Origin: Pseudomonadota bacterium | GTDB taxonomy: Bacteria > Pseudomonadota > Gammaproteobacteria > Steroidobacterales > Steroidobacteraceae | Length of the DNA: 64,000 nucleotides | Direction: 5' to 3' | Assembly: GCA_021785405.1 (NCBI GenBank) | Contig: JAJYFF010000002.1 | Coordinates: 1-64,000, forward strand | Shown: positions 1 through 7,337 of the stretch, piece by piece | Layout of the letters: the number at the start of each line of letters is the position of its first letter | How positions within the stretch are numbered: position 1 is the stretch's first letter | Notes under the pieces: model-generated | What the model saw: the letters and a program-made list of their open reading frames with translations, nothing else | What the model was told of the DNA's origin: nothing | The model's database searches: none | Made by a program: the position numbers and the translations under genes

Positions 1-422
1 GTGCGTTCCGATCGTTGAAAACCGTGGACTTGAAGATCCGACCGATCCATCACCGGCTCGAGAGCCGCGTCCGTGCGCACATCTTCCTGTGCATGCTCGC
101 CTACTACGTCGAGTGGCATCTGATCGAAGCCTGGCGCCCGCTGCTGTTTGCCGACGAGGATCAAGCCGCCAAGGCCACGCGCGATCCGGTCGCGCCGGCC
201 AAGCGCTCAGCGGCCGCGCTCGAGAAAATCCACACCCACTCGACCGAAGACGGCACGCCGGCGCACAGTCTGCGTACCCTCATCGCCGAACTCGCCACCC
301 TCGTGCGCAATACCTGCAGAACGCCCGGCGCCGTCGAACATCCGGCGACCTTCGAACTTCTCACCACGCCGACCGCCTTGCAGCGCCGCGCCTTCGAGTT
401 GATCGATCAGATCGCCGTGTAG
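1..422 (+). mobile_element. 3' part of an IS1634-like insertion sequence, cut by the window edge
   Basis: The left edge lies inside an IS transposase gene that stops at 422; the rest of the element is outside the window. I could not define a terminal inverted repeat or target duplication between the transposase stop and the lpxH stop at 498, so the exact right end is open (somewhere in 423-497). The element lies immediately downstream of lpxH and does not break it. Confidence 0.7.
3..422 (+). CDS. IS1634-family (IS4-like) transposase, C-terminal fragment
   Basis: About 140 residues are visible, reading in from the left edge. The fragment begins AFRSLKTVDLKIRP and continues with HHRLESRVRAHIFLC and MLAYYVEWHL, the usual C-terminal block of IS1634-type DDE transposases. 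The catalytic Asp residues and the Y-R-E signature would lie upstream, outside the window, so activity cannot be judged. The tail ends cleanly with a stop at 420-422. Known of the family: these enzymes move their own IS by cut-and-paste. The length and end of the fragment look normal, so the copy may be intact. Confidence 0.8.
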   Translation, partial: AFRSLKTVDLKIRPIHHRLESRVRAHIFLCMLAYYVEWHLIEAWRPLLFADEDQAAKATRDPVAPAKRSAAALEKIHTHSTEDGTPAHSLRTLIAELATLVRNTCRTPGAVEHPATFELLTTPTALQRRAFELIDQIAV

Positions 423-497
423 TCAGAACCAGAACACCCCAAATCCATGCATGTATCTGTCACACATGGAATTTATCGCGCTTCGCCGGAAGGAACT

Positions 498-1229
498 TCA
501 GACTAGCTCGAAGCCGCCGGAATCCCAGCGCAACACGCTGCCCGTGTCGTACCAGTCGCCGAGCACGATGCGGGTGCGTGCGATCCCGTCGACGTCGAAG
601 CGATGGATTCCCGGTCGATGGGTATGACCGTGGATCAAGGTGCCGACGCCGGCCGCGCGCAGCACCGCGGCGACGCTCGGCGCCTCGACGTCGGCGATCG
701 TCGGCGCGAGGGATGCATTGTGCGCGCGGCTGCCGGCGCGCGCGGCGCCGGCGAGCGCGCGGCGCGCGGCGACCGGCAACGCGAGGAAGCGCCGCTGCCA
801 GCCGGGATCGCGAACGGTCGCGCGCAGCCGCTGGTAGGGCCGGTCGCCGGTGCACAGCGCGTCGCCGTGCATCACCAGCGCACGCTCGCCGTACAGGGTG
901 ATCAGCACCGGGTCGGGCAGCAGCGTCGCGCCGCTCGCCGCCGCGAAGCGTTCGCCGATCAGGAAGTCGCGGTTACCGTGCATCACGAAGCACGGCACCC
1001 CGTGGGTCGCGAGCTCGCGCAGCGCCGCGATCACCCCGCGCTGAACCTCGTCCGGGTCGTCGTCGCCGACCCAGGATTCGAACAGGTCGCCGAGCACGTA
1101 GAGCGCGGTCGCCGCGCGCGCGTCGTGCGCGAGGAATTCGTGGAATCGCGCGGCGATCTGCGGGTGCGCCGCGTCGATGTGCAGGTCGGACACGAACAGC
1201 GCCGCCGCGCGGCGCCCAGGGACCGTCAC
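498..1229 (-). CDS. lpxH: UDP-2,3-diacylglucosamine diphosphatase
   Basis: Cleaves the pyrophosphate of UDP-2,3-diacylglucosamine to lipid X plus UMP in lipid A synthesis, at the cytoplasmic face of the inner membrane. The 243-aa product has the full metallophosphoesterase set: D-x-H (D15, H17), GDLFE (D48), GNRD (N86), H121 and HGHTH near residues 200-204. The length is normal for LpxH (about 240 aa). The start is a GTG at 1229 that overlaps the TGA stop of the upstream ppiA gene (GTGA), so the two are probably translationally coupled. No better start lies within the ppiA reading region. Confidence 0.95.
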   Translation of the reverse strand: MTVPGRRAAALFVSDLHIDAAHPQIAARFHEFLAHDARAATALYVLGDLFESWVGDDDPDEVQRGVIAALRELATHGVPCFVMHGNRDFLIGERFAAASGATLLPDPVLITLYGERALVMHGDALCTGDRPYQRLRATVRDPGWQRRFLALPVAARRALAGAARAGSRAHNASLAPTIADVEAPSVAAVLRAAGVGTLIHGHTHRPGIHRFDVDGIARTRIVLGDWYDTGSVLRWDSGGFELV

Positions 1230-1813
1230 GGGCCGGCGACGCGAACGATCTTCTTGATCACGACCGGCGGGATCGGCACGTCGCGCGGGAACGGGCCGGC
1301 GGCACCGGTCGGCTGGTTGCCGATCCGGTCGACGACGCTCATGCCCTCGACGACGCGGCCGAAGACCGCGTAGCCCCAGCGCGCCGCGCTCGGGTCGAGT
1401 TCGCTGTTGTCGTTCAGGTTCACGTAGAACTGGCAGTTCCCGCTGTGCGGGGCGCTGCCGCGCGCGAGACCGACCGTTCCGCGCAGGTTCGACAGCCCGT
1501 TGCCGGACTCGTTGACCGTCTGGAACGGCGCGGGCTTGAGGTGGAAGTGGGTGTCGTAGCCGCCGCCCTGGATCACGAAATTCGCGATCACCCGGTGAAA
1601 CAGCGTGTCGGTGTACTGGCCGCGGTCGACGTAGCGCAGGAAGTTCTTGACCGTCAGCGGCGAACGATCCGGGAACAGCTGGATCACGAAGTCGCCGAGC
1701 GAGGTGTAGACCTTCACGAAGGCCGTCGATGGCGCGGGTTGGCTCGCGGCCTGCACACCACCGACGATCGCGACCGAGAGCACGAGTCCGATGAGCAGCT
1801 TCTTCATCCGCAT
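1226..1813 (-). CDS. ppiA: Periplasmic cyclophilin-type peptidyl-prolyl isomerase
   Basis: Cis-trans isomerisation of X-Pro bonds. The 195-aa protein starts with Met-Lys-rich residues and a hydrophobic stretch ending at about VQAAS, a typical signal peptide, so it should act in the periplasm. The cyclophilin core is clear: FHRVIANFVIQGGG, SGNCQFYVNLNDN and a WGYAVFGRVVEGM block. A second Met at codon 3 (1807) is an equally good start. It is first in a two-gene operon with lpxH and diverges from gltX across only 29 bp. PpiB-type assignment is excluded by the signal peptide rather than by any catalytic difference. Confidence 0.93.
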   Translation of the reverse strand: MRMKKLLIGLVLSVAIVGGVQAASQPAPSTAFVKVYTSLGDFVIQLFPDRSPLTVKNFLRYVDRGQYTDTLFHRVIANFVIQGGGYDTHFHLKPAPFQTVNESGNGLSNLRGTVGLARGSAPHSGNCQFYVNLNDNSELDPSAARWGYAVFGRVVEGMSVVDRIGNQPTGAAGPFPRDVPIPPVVIKKIVRVAGP

Positions 1814-1828
1814 CTCCGCCCCAGCAGG

Positions 1829-1834
1829 TACAAT
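1829..1834 (+). promoter_or_regulatory. Possible -10 box (TACAAT) for gltX
   Basis: TACAAT matches five of six bases of the sigma70 -10 consensus in the 29-bp gap between ppiA and gltX. No clear -35 is visible. The hexamer ends only 8 bp before the gltX ATG, which would leave a leader of about two nucleotides. Confidence 0.35.
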
Positions 1835-1842
1835 TAGAGGTT

Positions 1843-3231
1843 ATGACAACGCCGGTCGTCACACGGTTCGCACCGAGCCCCACCGGGTCCGTCCATCTCG
1901 GCAACGCGCGCACCGCGCTGTTCAGCTACCTGTGGGCGCGCAAGACCGGCGGGCGCTTCATTCTGCGCATCGAGGATACGGATGTCGAGCGCAGTCAGCG
2001 GCGGTTCCGCGACGAGATGATCGCCGAGCTGCAATGGCTGCGGCTCGTCTGGGACGAAGGTCCGGACGTCGGCGGGCCGGCGGGGCCGTACGTGCAATCG
2101 GAGCGCGGCGAGATCTACGCGGCGCTGTTCGACCGGCTCGAGGCGCAGGGCGACGCGTACCCTTGCTACTGCCGGCCCGAGGAACTCGAGATCGCGCGCA
2201 AACTGCAGCGCATGGCGGGCAGGCCGCCGCGCTACCCCGGGACCTGCCGCGGCCTGAGCGCCGCGCAGCGGCGCGAGCGCGCCGCGAGCGGGGTGCGCCC
2301 GACGTTGCGGTTCGCGGTGCCGACCGATCGCGTCGTCGAGTTCACCGATCTGGTGCACGGCCCGCAGCGACTGCAGACGAACGACATCGGCGACTTCATC
2401 GTTCGCCGCGAGGACGGCACCGCGTCGTTCTTCTTTTGCAACGCCGTCGACGACGCGCTGATGGGCGTGACCCATGTGCTGCGCGGGGACGACCATCTCG
2501 CGAACACGCCGCGCCAGCTGCTGGTGCTCGATGCGCTCGGCTTGCGCCGGCCGGACTACGGGCACGTGGGATTGCTGGTCGGCGCCGACGGCGCGCCGCT
2601 GTCGAAGCGGCATGGGAGCACCAGCGTCCAGGAGTTCCGGGAGCGCGGATTCCTCGGCGCGGCGCTGCTCAACCACCTGTATCGCCTCGGGCACACGGGC
2701 GATCTCGACCAGTGGCTCGCGCTCCCGGAGATGCCGGCGCATTTCCGGCCCGAACACCTCGGCAAGGCGCCCGCGCGCTTCGACGAGGCGCAACTCGTGC
2801 ACTGGCAAAAGGAGACGATCGCGCGGCTCTCCCCGGCCGAGGTGAGCGCCTGGCTCGGCGCGGGCGACGATCCGCGCGTCGGCGAACTCCTGCGGCACAA
2901 CGTCGTGCTGCCGAAGGACGCGGCGCCCTGGCTCGCCGTGCTGCGCGGCGAGCTGCCGCCGCTCGGCGAGGAGGAACGACGGATCGTCGCCGACGCGGGT
3001 CCGGGATTCTTCGCGGCCGCCGCGGCCGCGCTCAGCGAGAGCGGCGCGGACTTGCCGCGGTTCGCGAAGCTGGTCGCCGCGCGGACCGGCCGCCGCGGCG
3101 CCGCGCTGTACATGCCGCTGCGGCTCGCGCTCACCGGATGCGCGCACGGCCCTGAACTCGCGCCGCTGCTCGCCGCGATCGGCGCGGACGCCGCGCGGCG
3201 ACGCCTGGAGAGTCATGCTCAAGATCCATAA
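1843..3231 (+). CDS. gltX: Glutamate--tRNA ligase
   Basis: Charges tRNA-Glu with glutamate in the cytosol. The 462-aa length is standard. Class I motifs are present: HLGN near residue 18 in the HIGH position, within FAPSPTG-x-VHLGN, and LSKRHG near residue 253 in the KMSKS position. A zinc-site pattern is partly visible: C108-x-C110 and C135. The residue two after C135, histidine in E. coli, is glycine here, so zinc binding may be weak or different. The ATG follows AGAGG closely. The 3' end overlaps cysS by 17 bp, making a two-synthetase operon. Confidence 0.96.
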   Translation: MTTPVVTRFAPSPTGSVHLGNARTALFSYLWARKTGGRFILRIEDTDVERSQRRFRDEMIAELQWLRLVWDEGPDVGGPAGPYVQSERGEIYAALFDRLEAQGDAYPCYCRPEELEIARKLQRMAGRPPRYPGTCRGLSAAQRRERAASGVRPTLRFAVPTDRVVEFTDLVHGPQRLQTNDIGDFIVRREDGTASFFFCNAVDDALMGVTHVLRGDDHLANTPRQLLVLDALGLRRPDYGHVGLLVGADGAPLSKRHGSTSVQEFRERGFLGAALLNHLYRLGHTGDLDQWLALPEMPAHFRPEHLGKAPARFDEAQLVHWQKETIARLSPAEVSAWLGAGDDPRVGELLRHNVVLPKDAAPWLAVLRGELPPLGEEERRIVADAGPGFFAAAAAALSESGADLPRFAKLVAARTGRRGAALYMPLRLALTGCAHGPELAPLLAAIGADAARRRLESHAQDP

Positions 3232-4603
3232 TTCGTTGACCGGCCAGAAGGAGCCCTTCCGGCCGATCGAGCCCGGCAAGGTGCGGATGTACGTCTGCGG
3301 CGTCACCGTCTACGACCACATCCATCTCGGCCACGCCCGGATGCTGATGGTGTTCGACATGGTGCAGCGCTATCTGCGCGCGTCGGGTTTCGACGTCACC
3401 TACGTTCGCAACGTGACCGACATCGACGACAAGATCATCGAGCGCGCGGCCGCGAACGGCGAGGAGTGGTCGGCGCTCGCGCGGCGCTTCACCGCCTCGA
3501 TGCACGAGGACTGCGCGGCGTTGCGGCTCGATCCGCCGGACCACGAGCCCCGTGCGACCGAGTACATCGGCGCGATCGTCGCGATGATCGAAACGCTGGT
3601 CGCGAAGGGCTACGCCTACGTCGCCGAGGACGGCGACGTGCTGTACGCGGTGCGGCGGTTCGCGCCGTATGGGCGCCTCTCCGGCAAGCGGCTCGAGGAT
3701 CTGCGCGCCGGCGCGCGCGTGCGCGTCGACGATGCGAAACGCGACCCGCTGGATTTCGTGCTGTGGAAGGCCGCGAAGCCGGGCGAGCCGGCCTGGGCTT
3801 CCCCGTGGGGCCAGGGCCGGCCGGGCTGGCACATCGAGTGCTCGGCGATGTCGACCGCGCTCCTCGGCGGGCACTTCGACCTGCACGGCGGCGGCATGGA
3901 TCTCAAGTTCCCGCACCATGAGAACGAGATCGCGCAGTCCTGCGCGGCCTGCGGCACCGAGTTCGTGAACGTGTGGATGCACAACGGATTCGTGCGCATC
4001 GACGACCAGAAGATGTCGAAATCGCTCGGCAACTTCTTCACGGTGCGCGACGTGCTCGCCGGACTGCGGGATCCGGAAGTGCTGCGTTTCTTGCTGCTCG
4101 GCAGCCACTACCGCGGACCGATCAACTACTCGCTGGAGCAGCTCGCGCAAGCGGACGAGACGCTGCTCGGCCTGTACCGGGCGCTCGAGGGCGCCCCCGA
4201 CGGCGGACAGGTCGATCCCGACGCGCTCGCCGAGTGGCGGGCCGCGATGGACGACGACTTCAACACGCCGGAGGCGTTCGCGGTCCTGCAAGGCGTCGCG
4301 CGGGAATTGAATTCGGCGAAGGCGGCGGGCCGGTCGGCGGACGCGGCGAACCGCGCGGCGACGCTGCGTGCGCTCGGTGGCATGCTCGGGCTGCTACAGC
4401 AGGATCCGGTGGCGTTTGCCAGGCGCGGCGTCGGCACCCAGGGCCTCGACGACGCGGCGATCGACGCACTGGTCGCCGCGCGCCGCGCGGCGCGGGCCGC
4501 GAAGAACTACGCGGAGGGCGATCGGATCCGCGATCAACTCGCGGCCGCGGGCGTCGTGATCGAGGACAAGCCGGGCGGCGTCACGCACTGGCGGCGCGCG
4601 TGA
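3215..4603 (+). CDS. cysS: Cysteine--tRNA ligase
   Basis: Charges tRNA-Cys. The product is 462 aa, the usual length. C28 in [10 protein letters not shown]209 in WHIECSAM, H234 in FPHHENE and E238 form the expected zinc site. The HIGH motif is HLGH (37-40) and KMSKS lies at 266-270, followed by LGNF. The anticodon-binding C-terminus ([19 protein letters not shown]) is intact. It starts inside the gltX 3' end (17-bp overlap), so expression is probably coupled. It converges with folD, with 9 bp between the stops. Confidence 0.97.
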   Translation: MLKIHNSLTGQKEPFRPIEPGKVRMYVCGVTVYDHIHLGHARMLMVFDMVQRYLRASGFDVTYVRNVTDIDDKIIERAAANGEEWSALARRFTASMHEDCAALRLDPPDHEPRATEYIGAIVAMIETLVAKGYAYVAEDGDVLYAVRRFAPYGRLSGKRLEDLRAGARVRVDDAKRDPLDFVLWKAAKPGEPAWASPWGQGRPGWHIECSAMSTALLGGHFDLHGGGMDLKFPHHENEIAQSCAACGTEFVNVWMHNGFVRIDDQKMSKSLGNFFTVRDVLAGLRDPEVLRFLLLGSHYRGPINYSLEQLAQADETLLGLYRALEGAPDGGQVDPDALAEWRAAMDDDFNTPEAFAVLQGVARELNSAKAAGRSADAANRAATLRALGGMLGLLQQDPVAFARRGVGTQGLDDAAIDALVAARRAARAAKNYAEGDRIRDQLAAAGVVIEDKPGGVTHWRRA

Positions 4604-4612
4604 CGCCGCGAG

Positions 4613-5470
4613 TCAGGTGTCGAGACGCGCTTCGGCGGACTCCAACGTGTTCTTCATCAGCATCGCGACCGTCATCGGTCCGACGCCGCCCGGTACCGGC
4701 GTGATCCAGCCCGCACGCTCGTAGGCGCCGTCGAAGTCGACGTCGCCGCACAGCTTGCCGTCGGCGGCGCGGTTCATCCCGACGTCGATCACGACGCTGC
4801 CGGGCTTGATCCACTCGCCGCGGACGATGCCCGGGCGGCCGACCGCGACGACCAGGATGTCGGCGCTGCCCACGTAGGGTTGCAGGTCGCCGGTGAACCG
4901 ATGGCACACGGTCACGGTGCCGCCCATCAACAGCAGTTCGAGCGCCATCGGCCGGCCGACGATGTTCGACGCGCCGATCACGACGCAATGGCGGCCCTTC
5001 GGCGAGAGCCCGACGTGGTCGATCAGCTTCGTGACGCCGTACGGCGTGCACGGACGAATGAGCGGGACGCGCAACGCGAGCCGGCCGACGTTGAACGGGT
5101 GGAAGCCGTCGACGTCCTTGGCCGGGTCGATCTTCTCGATGATCACGCTCTGCTCGATGTGCTGCGGCAGCGGGAGCTGCACCAGGATCCCGTCGATCGA
5201 CGGATCGCGGTTCAGCGACTCGATCAGCTGGATCAATTCCTGCTGCGTCGTCGAGTAGGGCAGGTCATGGGCGACCGAGACGATCCCGGATTCCGCGCAG
5301 GCCTTGCGCTTGTTGCGGACGTAGACCGCGGAGGCCGGGTTGTCGCCGACCATGATCACCGCGAGGCCGGGGCGGCGCATGCCCCGCGCGACCATCAGGT
5401 CGACCTGTTCGCGGATGTCTCGTTTGAATTTCGCGGCAATCGCTTTACCGTCAATGAGTTGCGCGGGCAT
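4613..5470 (-). CDS. folD: Bifunctional methylene-THF dehydrogenase / methenyl-THF cyclohydrolase
   Basis: Interconverts 5,10-methylene-THF and 10-formyl-THF using NADP, feeding purine and formyl-Met synthesis. The 285-aa product has the YVRNKRKAC catalytic lysine region, the substrate loop [10 protein letters not shown], the [12 protein letters not shown] signature, the nucleotide-binding [13 protein letters not shown], and the C-terminal [15 protein letters not shown]. The chosen ATG (5470) gives MPAQLIDGK, the normal family N-terminus. The open frame upstream overlaps the tRNA array and is not coding. Confidence 0.96.
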   Translation of the reverse strand: MPAQLIDGKAIAAKFKRDIREQVDLMVARGMRRPGLAVIMVGDNPASAVYVRNKRKACAESGIVSVAHDLPYSTTQQELIQLIESLNRDPSIDGILVQLPLPQHIEQSVIIEKIDPAKDVDGFHPFNVGRLALRVPLIRPCTPYGVTKLIDHVGLSPKGRHCVVIGASNIVGRPMALELLLMGGTVTVCHRFTGDLQPYVGSADILVVAVGRPGIVRGEWIKPGSVVIDVGMNRAADGKLCGDVDFDGAYERAGWITPVPGGVGPMTVAMLMKNTLESAEARLDT

Positions 5471-5526
5471 GCTCGACCTTTGTCCGTCACTGGGCGGCGG
5501 CATTCTCGCACAGAATTCGCGCGAAA

Positions 5527-5556
5527 TTGACGCGCGAGCGCAGCGGCCCGTATCAT
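5527..5556 (+). promoter_or_regulatory. Sigma70-type promoter for the tRNA operon
   Basis: TTGACG (5527-5532) and TATCAT (5551-5556) are separated by 18 bp and sit about 60 bp before the first tRNA of the cluster. It is the best promoter match in the window and lies between folD (leftward) and the tRNAs (rightward). Confidence 0.65.
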
Positions 5557-5618
5557 TCGCGTCCCCGAGCCGGCGACACCGGCAGACGGGCGTGCCGGGT
5601 AGAGGACGACGACGACGG

Positions 5619-5695
5619 CGGGGCATGGCGCAGTCTGGTAGCGCATCTGCTTTGGGAGCAGAGGGTCGGGGGTTCGAATCCCTCTGCCCCGACCA
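5619..5695 (+). tRNA. tRNA-Pro (anticodon TGG)
   Basis: A 77-nt cloverleaf including the encoded CCA. Acceptor arms CGGGGCA and TGCCCCG pair perfectly; the anticodon loop CTTTGGG gives TGG; the T-arm contains GGTTCGAATCC. It is first in a four-tRNA operon. Confidence 0.97.
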
Positions 5696-5697
5696 AT

Positions 5698-5774
5698 GCG
5701 CCCGTAGCTCAACCGGATAGAGCACCGGCCTTCTAAGCCGGCGGTTGCAGGTTCGAGTCCTGCCGGGCGCGCCA
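5698..5774 (+). tRNA. tRNA-Arg (anticodon TCT)
   Basis: Acceptor arms GCGCCCG and CGGGCGC pair, with discriminator G and encoded CCA. The anticodon loop CTTCTAA gives TCT. It lies 2 bp after tRNA-Pro. Confidence 0.97.
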
Positions 5775-5797
5775 TCTCGGGTCGAGGTCGGGACGAT

Positions 5798-5874
5798 GGT
5801 GGACGTAGCTCAGTTGGTAGAGCCCCGGATTGTGATTCCGGCTGTCGCGGGTTCGAATCCCGTCGTCCACCCCA
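5798..5874 (+). tRNA. tRNA-His (anticodon GTG)
   Basis: Acceptor arms GTGGACG and CGTCCAC pair, with the extra G at -1 (5798) facing discriminator C73, the tRNA-His identity pair. The loop TTGTGAT gives GTG. CCA is encoded. Confidence 0.97.
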
Positions 5875-5922
5875 AACCCGATGGATGCGGGATCGGTTGG
5901 ACGGTTAGAATAGGTTCGCAGT

Positions 5923-5998
<76 letters not shown>

Positions 5999-6083
5999 AT
6001 TGCCCCTTCTGTGTCAGAGCCTTGTACGGCGCCTCGACGTCGATCAAAAGCCGCATGGTGCCAATGACGGGCCCATTGCCGCG

Positions 6084-6096
6084 CTGACGCTGTCAG
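6084..6096. promoter_or_regulatory. Inverted repeat upstream of the AbiEii-type gene (possible operator)
   Basis: CTGAC-GCT-GTCAG is a perfect 5-bp inverted repeat with a 3-bp spacer, about 30 bp before the GTG start at 6128; GGACAG at 6104 partly repeats one arm. Toxin-antitoxin operons are often autoregulated at such sites, but binding is only an inference. Confidence 0.35.
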
Positions 6097-6127
6097 TTCG
6101 GTCGGACAGTTATGGCACACTGCGCGA

Positions 6128-6814
6128 GTGCAAGAGTTTCGCCCGCATCTGGAAATTCTCCCCGCCGCGCAGCAGCGACTGTGGCTGGAATTATCGGCGG
6201 TGCCAGATCAATTCGTGCTCTATGGCGGGACGGCTCTTGCACTTCATCTGGGTCACAGAACGTCCGTTGATTTCGATTTCTTTGTCCGGCGTCCACTGCA
6301 GCCTGCGGAATTGGAAGTCGACATCCCGTTTCTTGCAGGGGCAAAAATTGTTCAACGCGAGAAAAACACGCTGACCGCGATCGTGGTCCGGGGCGAACCG
6401 ATCAAGGTATCCTTTTTTGGCGTGCCGAATTTGCCGCAGTTGCAGCTTCCGCATGTCGTCACGGAAAACAATCTCAAGGTTGCCTCGCTCCTGGACCTGG
6501 CCGGCACCAAGGCGTCCGTAGTCCAGGTTCGCGCCGAAGCCAAGGACTATGAGGATATGGACGCCCTCATCAGAGTTGGCAAGCTCAGCCTGCCCACTGC
6601 ATTGGCTGCAGCACAGGGTCTGTACGGCCCAGAATTCAATCCTGAAGTCACACTAAAAGCGCTGTCTTTTTTTGAAGACGGCAATCTGGTCGATTTGCCG
6701 GGTGACTTGAAGCTACGCCTGGTTGCTGCGGTACGAGCGGTGGACCTGGACCATCTGCCGGTTCTGCCGGCCGGCTCGCGGCGAGCCCGTCCCGGCAATG
6801 ATCTCGCACCATGA
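6128..6814 (+). CDS. AbiEii/AbiGii-type nucleotidyltransferase (toxin-like)
   Basis: A 228-aa protein with the DNA polymerase-beta-like nucleotidyltransferase signature: YGGTALALHLG followed by SVDFDFF, the GG[ST]...DxD pattern of AbiEii toxins. Further family blocks are KVSFFGVP, LKVASLLDLAGTKA and AKDYEDMDALI. Such enzymes transfer nucleotides to target RNAs and act as toxins in phage-abortive infection or TA pairs; the target here is unknown. It starts with GTG after a weak ribosome site and overlaps the partner gene by 4 bp (ATGA). It is shorter than classical AbiEii (about 300 aa), like many stand-alone members. It is the main cargo of the tRNA-Lys insert. Confidence 0.85.
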   Translation: MQEFRPHLEILPAAQQRLWLELSAVPDQFVLYGGTALALHLGHRTSVDFDFFVRRPLQPAELEVDIPFLAGAKIVQREKNTLTAIVVRGEPIKVSFFGVPNLPQLQLPHVVTENNLKVASLLDLAGTKASVVQVRAEAKDYEDMDALIRVGKLSLPTALAAAQGLYGPEFNPEVTLKALSFFEDGNLVDLPGDLKLRLVAAVRAVDLDHLPVLPAGSRRARPGNDLAP

Positions 6815-7164
6815 ATCCCATCCCCGTTACGCCGCTGACCCTGGATCTCGCTAGGCGGATCATCTGGTTCGAACCACCGGAGGTTGCGCTTTCCGACCCC
6901 ATTCGCTTCATGGCGTACGCGATGACCTACGCACGTCACGAAGACATGCGGGAATTACGCCGCTACGTGTCGGACGACGACATTCGTGCAGCGCTCGATC
7001 ATGCGCCCGCCGGGATCATCGATCCGCGGTCATGGGCTTACTGGAACGCCAAGATGGGGCGATATCCGGCACCACCGCCGCCAATGCGCATGTTGGCTGC
7101 TGCACCTGGCTCCCAAGATCGAAAGTCGCGACGTCAGACACCGGAGGATTGGCGCGACAAATAG
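6811..7164 (+). CDS. Small partner of the AbiEii-type gene (putative antitoxin)
   Basis: A 117-aa soluble protein with no motif I can name. It has a WFEPPEVALSDPIRFMAYAM N-terminal block, a RRYVSDDDIRAALDHAP helical segment, PRSWAYWNAKMGRYP, and a basic, proline-rich tail. The ATG overlaps the upstream stop (ATGA), so the two should be made together. From the pairing I infer a cognate antitoxin or regulator of the nucleotidyltransferase. It lacks the obvious winged-helix pattern expected of AbiEi, so this would not be the textbook AbiEi/AbiEii couple. Confidence 0.7.
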   Translation: MNPIPVTPLTLDLARRIIWFEPPEVALSDPIRFMAYAMTYARHEDMRELRRYVSDDDIRAALDHAPAGIIDPRSWAYWNAKMGRYPAPPPPMRMLAAAPGSQDRKSRRQTPEDWRDK

Positions 7165-7235
7165 GGCGGCCAGAAGTGAGAAGAATTTCCTGTGCGATCG
7201 AACACCGCCATTGGAGCGGGCTTCTCCGAATCACC

Positions 7236-7268
7236 TGGTCGTAGGTTCGATCCCTACACGGCCCACCA
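7236..7268 (+). repeat. attR-like repeat (duplicate 3' end of tRNA-Lys)
   Basis: A 33-bp perfect copy of 5966-5998 that includes the T-arm, acceptor 3' arm and CCA but no 5' half of a tRNA, so it is not a functional tRNA gene. It marks the right end of the insert. Confidence 0.85.
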
Positions 7269-7337
7269 CTTCCGGTGACCCACGAGCGCGATGACGCGAC
7301 ACGCTGCGCCCGCCGGCGCGTATCGTCGGTACGCCGC

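Larger units (their letters stand above)
5999..7268. mobile_element. 1.27-kb mini-island at tRNA-Lys with an AbiEii-type gene pair and no integrase
   Basis: The segment starts right after the tRNA-Lys CCA and ends with a second copy of the last 33 bp of that tRNA, the classic outcome of site-specific integration. It holds one overlapping gene pair (6128-6814 and 6811-7164) and short flanks. Base use is visibly more AT-rich than the neighbours (for example TTTTTTT near 6666). No recombinase, transposase or excisionase gene is present. Inference: a mobile toxin-antitoxin or defence cassette mobilised in trans, or the residue of a larger island after deletion. Confidence 0.75.

Noticed and set aside
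7236-7268. A second tRNA-Lys gene
   Set aside because: Only the 3' part is present; there is no D-arm, anticodon arm or 5' acceptor strand upstream.
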